The notes under the pieces: model-generated
Databases searched by the model: none
What the model was told of the DNA's origin: nothing
What the model saw: the letters and a program-made list of their open reading frames with translations, nothing else
From: Anaerolineae bacterium
GTDB taxonomy: Bacteria; Chloroflexota; Anaerolineae; Aggregatilineales; Phototrophicaceae
Reading direction: 5' to 3'
DNA: 6,073 bases
Assembly: GCA_025454675.1 (NCBI GenBank)
Contig: JALONZ010000136.1
Coordinates: 1 to 6,073 of the forward strand
Position numbers and translations under genes: made by a program
In this document: in pieces, positions 6,072 to 6,073 of the stretch
Position numbering within the stretch: the stretch's first letter is position 1
Layout: the number at the start of each line of letters is the position of its first letter

Positions 6072-6073
6072 AG
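6068..6073 (+). CDS. Start of the next gene, coupled to the methyltransferase (3' partial)
   Basis: An ATG at 6068 overlaps the methyltransferase TGA as ATGA. GGAG at 6059-6062 lies 5 bases upstream, a good ribosome binding site. Only Met-Lys is visible, so the product is unknown. By position a cognate restriction endonuclease is the first candidate, but this is inference from gene order alone. Confidence 0.45.

Overview
The window looks like a piece of a Chloroflexota chromosome, most likely Anaerolineae-like. This is inferred from protein style, not from a marker gene. The clues are a lipoprotein with a long Thr/Pro 'TPT' linker, several beta-propeller proteins (WD40 and TolB/PD40 types), and a TIR domain joined to a WD40 propeller. 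There is no rRNA, tRNA, CRISPR array, insertion sequence or phage gene.

Layout, left to right. Positions 3-176 hold the 3' end of a plus-strand gene whose product ends in a propeller-like blade. A 194-base gap follows, with a GC-rich hairpin and the probable promoter of the next gene. At 371-1780 (+) is a complete 469-residue TIR protein with seven WD40 repeats and no NTPase switch domain between the two parts. Its stop faces, 2 bp away, the stop of a minus-strand operon that is read from 4645 down to 1783. That operon encodes a lipoprotein with a Thr/Pro linker and a C-terminal domain resembling LGFP repeats, then a membrane-anchored six-bladed TolB-like propeller, then a shorter membrane-anchored PD40 protein. 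The three genes overlap as TAATG and ATGA, so they are probably translated in a coupled way. From the same 115-base intergenic region a gene for an amino-DNA methyltransferase with a TSPPY motif (4761-6071) runs the other way. A further gene starts at 6068, overlapping the methyltransferase stop, and leaves the window.

How the genes may work together. The minus-strand trio is best read as one cell-surface unit: one lipid-anchored and two membrane-anchored proteins with their main domains outside the membrane. Its role is unknown. The TIR-WD40 protein is probably a cytoplasmic NADase-type effector or a TIR scaffold. The methyltransferase may be half of a restriction-modification pair with the gene that begins at 6068. 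A defence theme (TIR protein plus methyltransferase) is possible, but the surface operon lies between them and nothing in the sequence links the three units.

Two start codons were placed downstream of the longest reading frame. The lipoprotein start is at 4645 because the likely promoter -10 box leaves the more distal ATG at the transcription start. The first propeller start is at 3695 because of a good Shine-Dalgarno sequence and the TAATG overlap.
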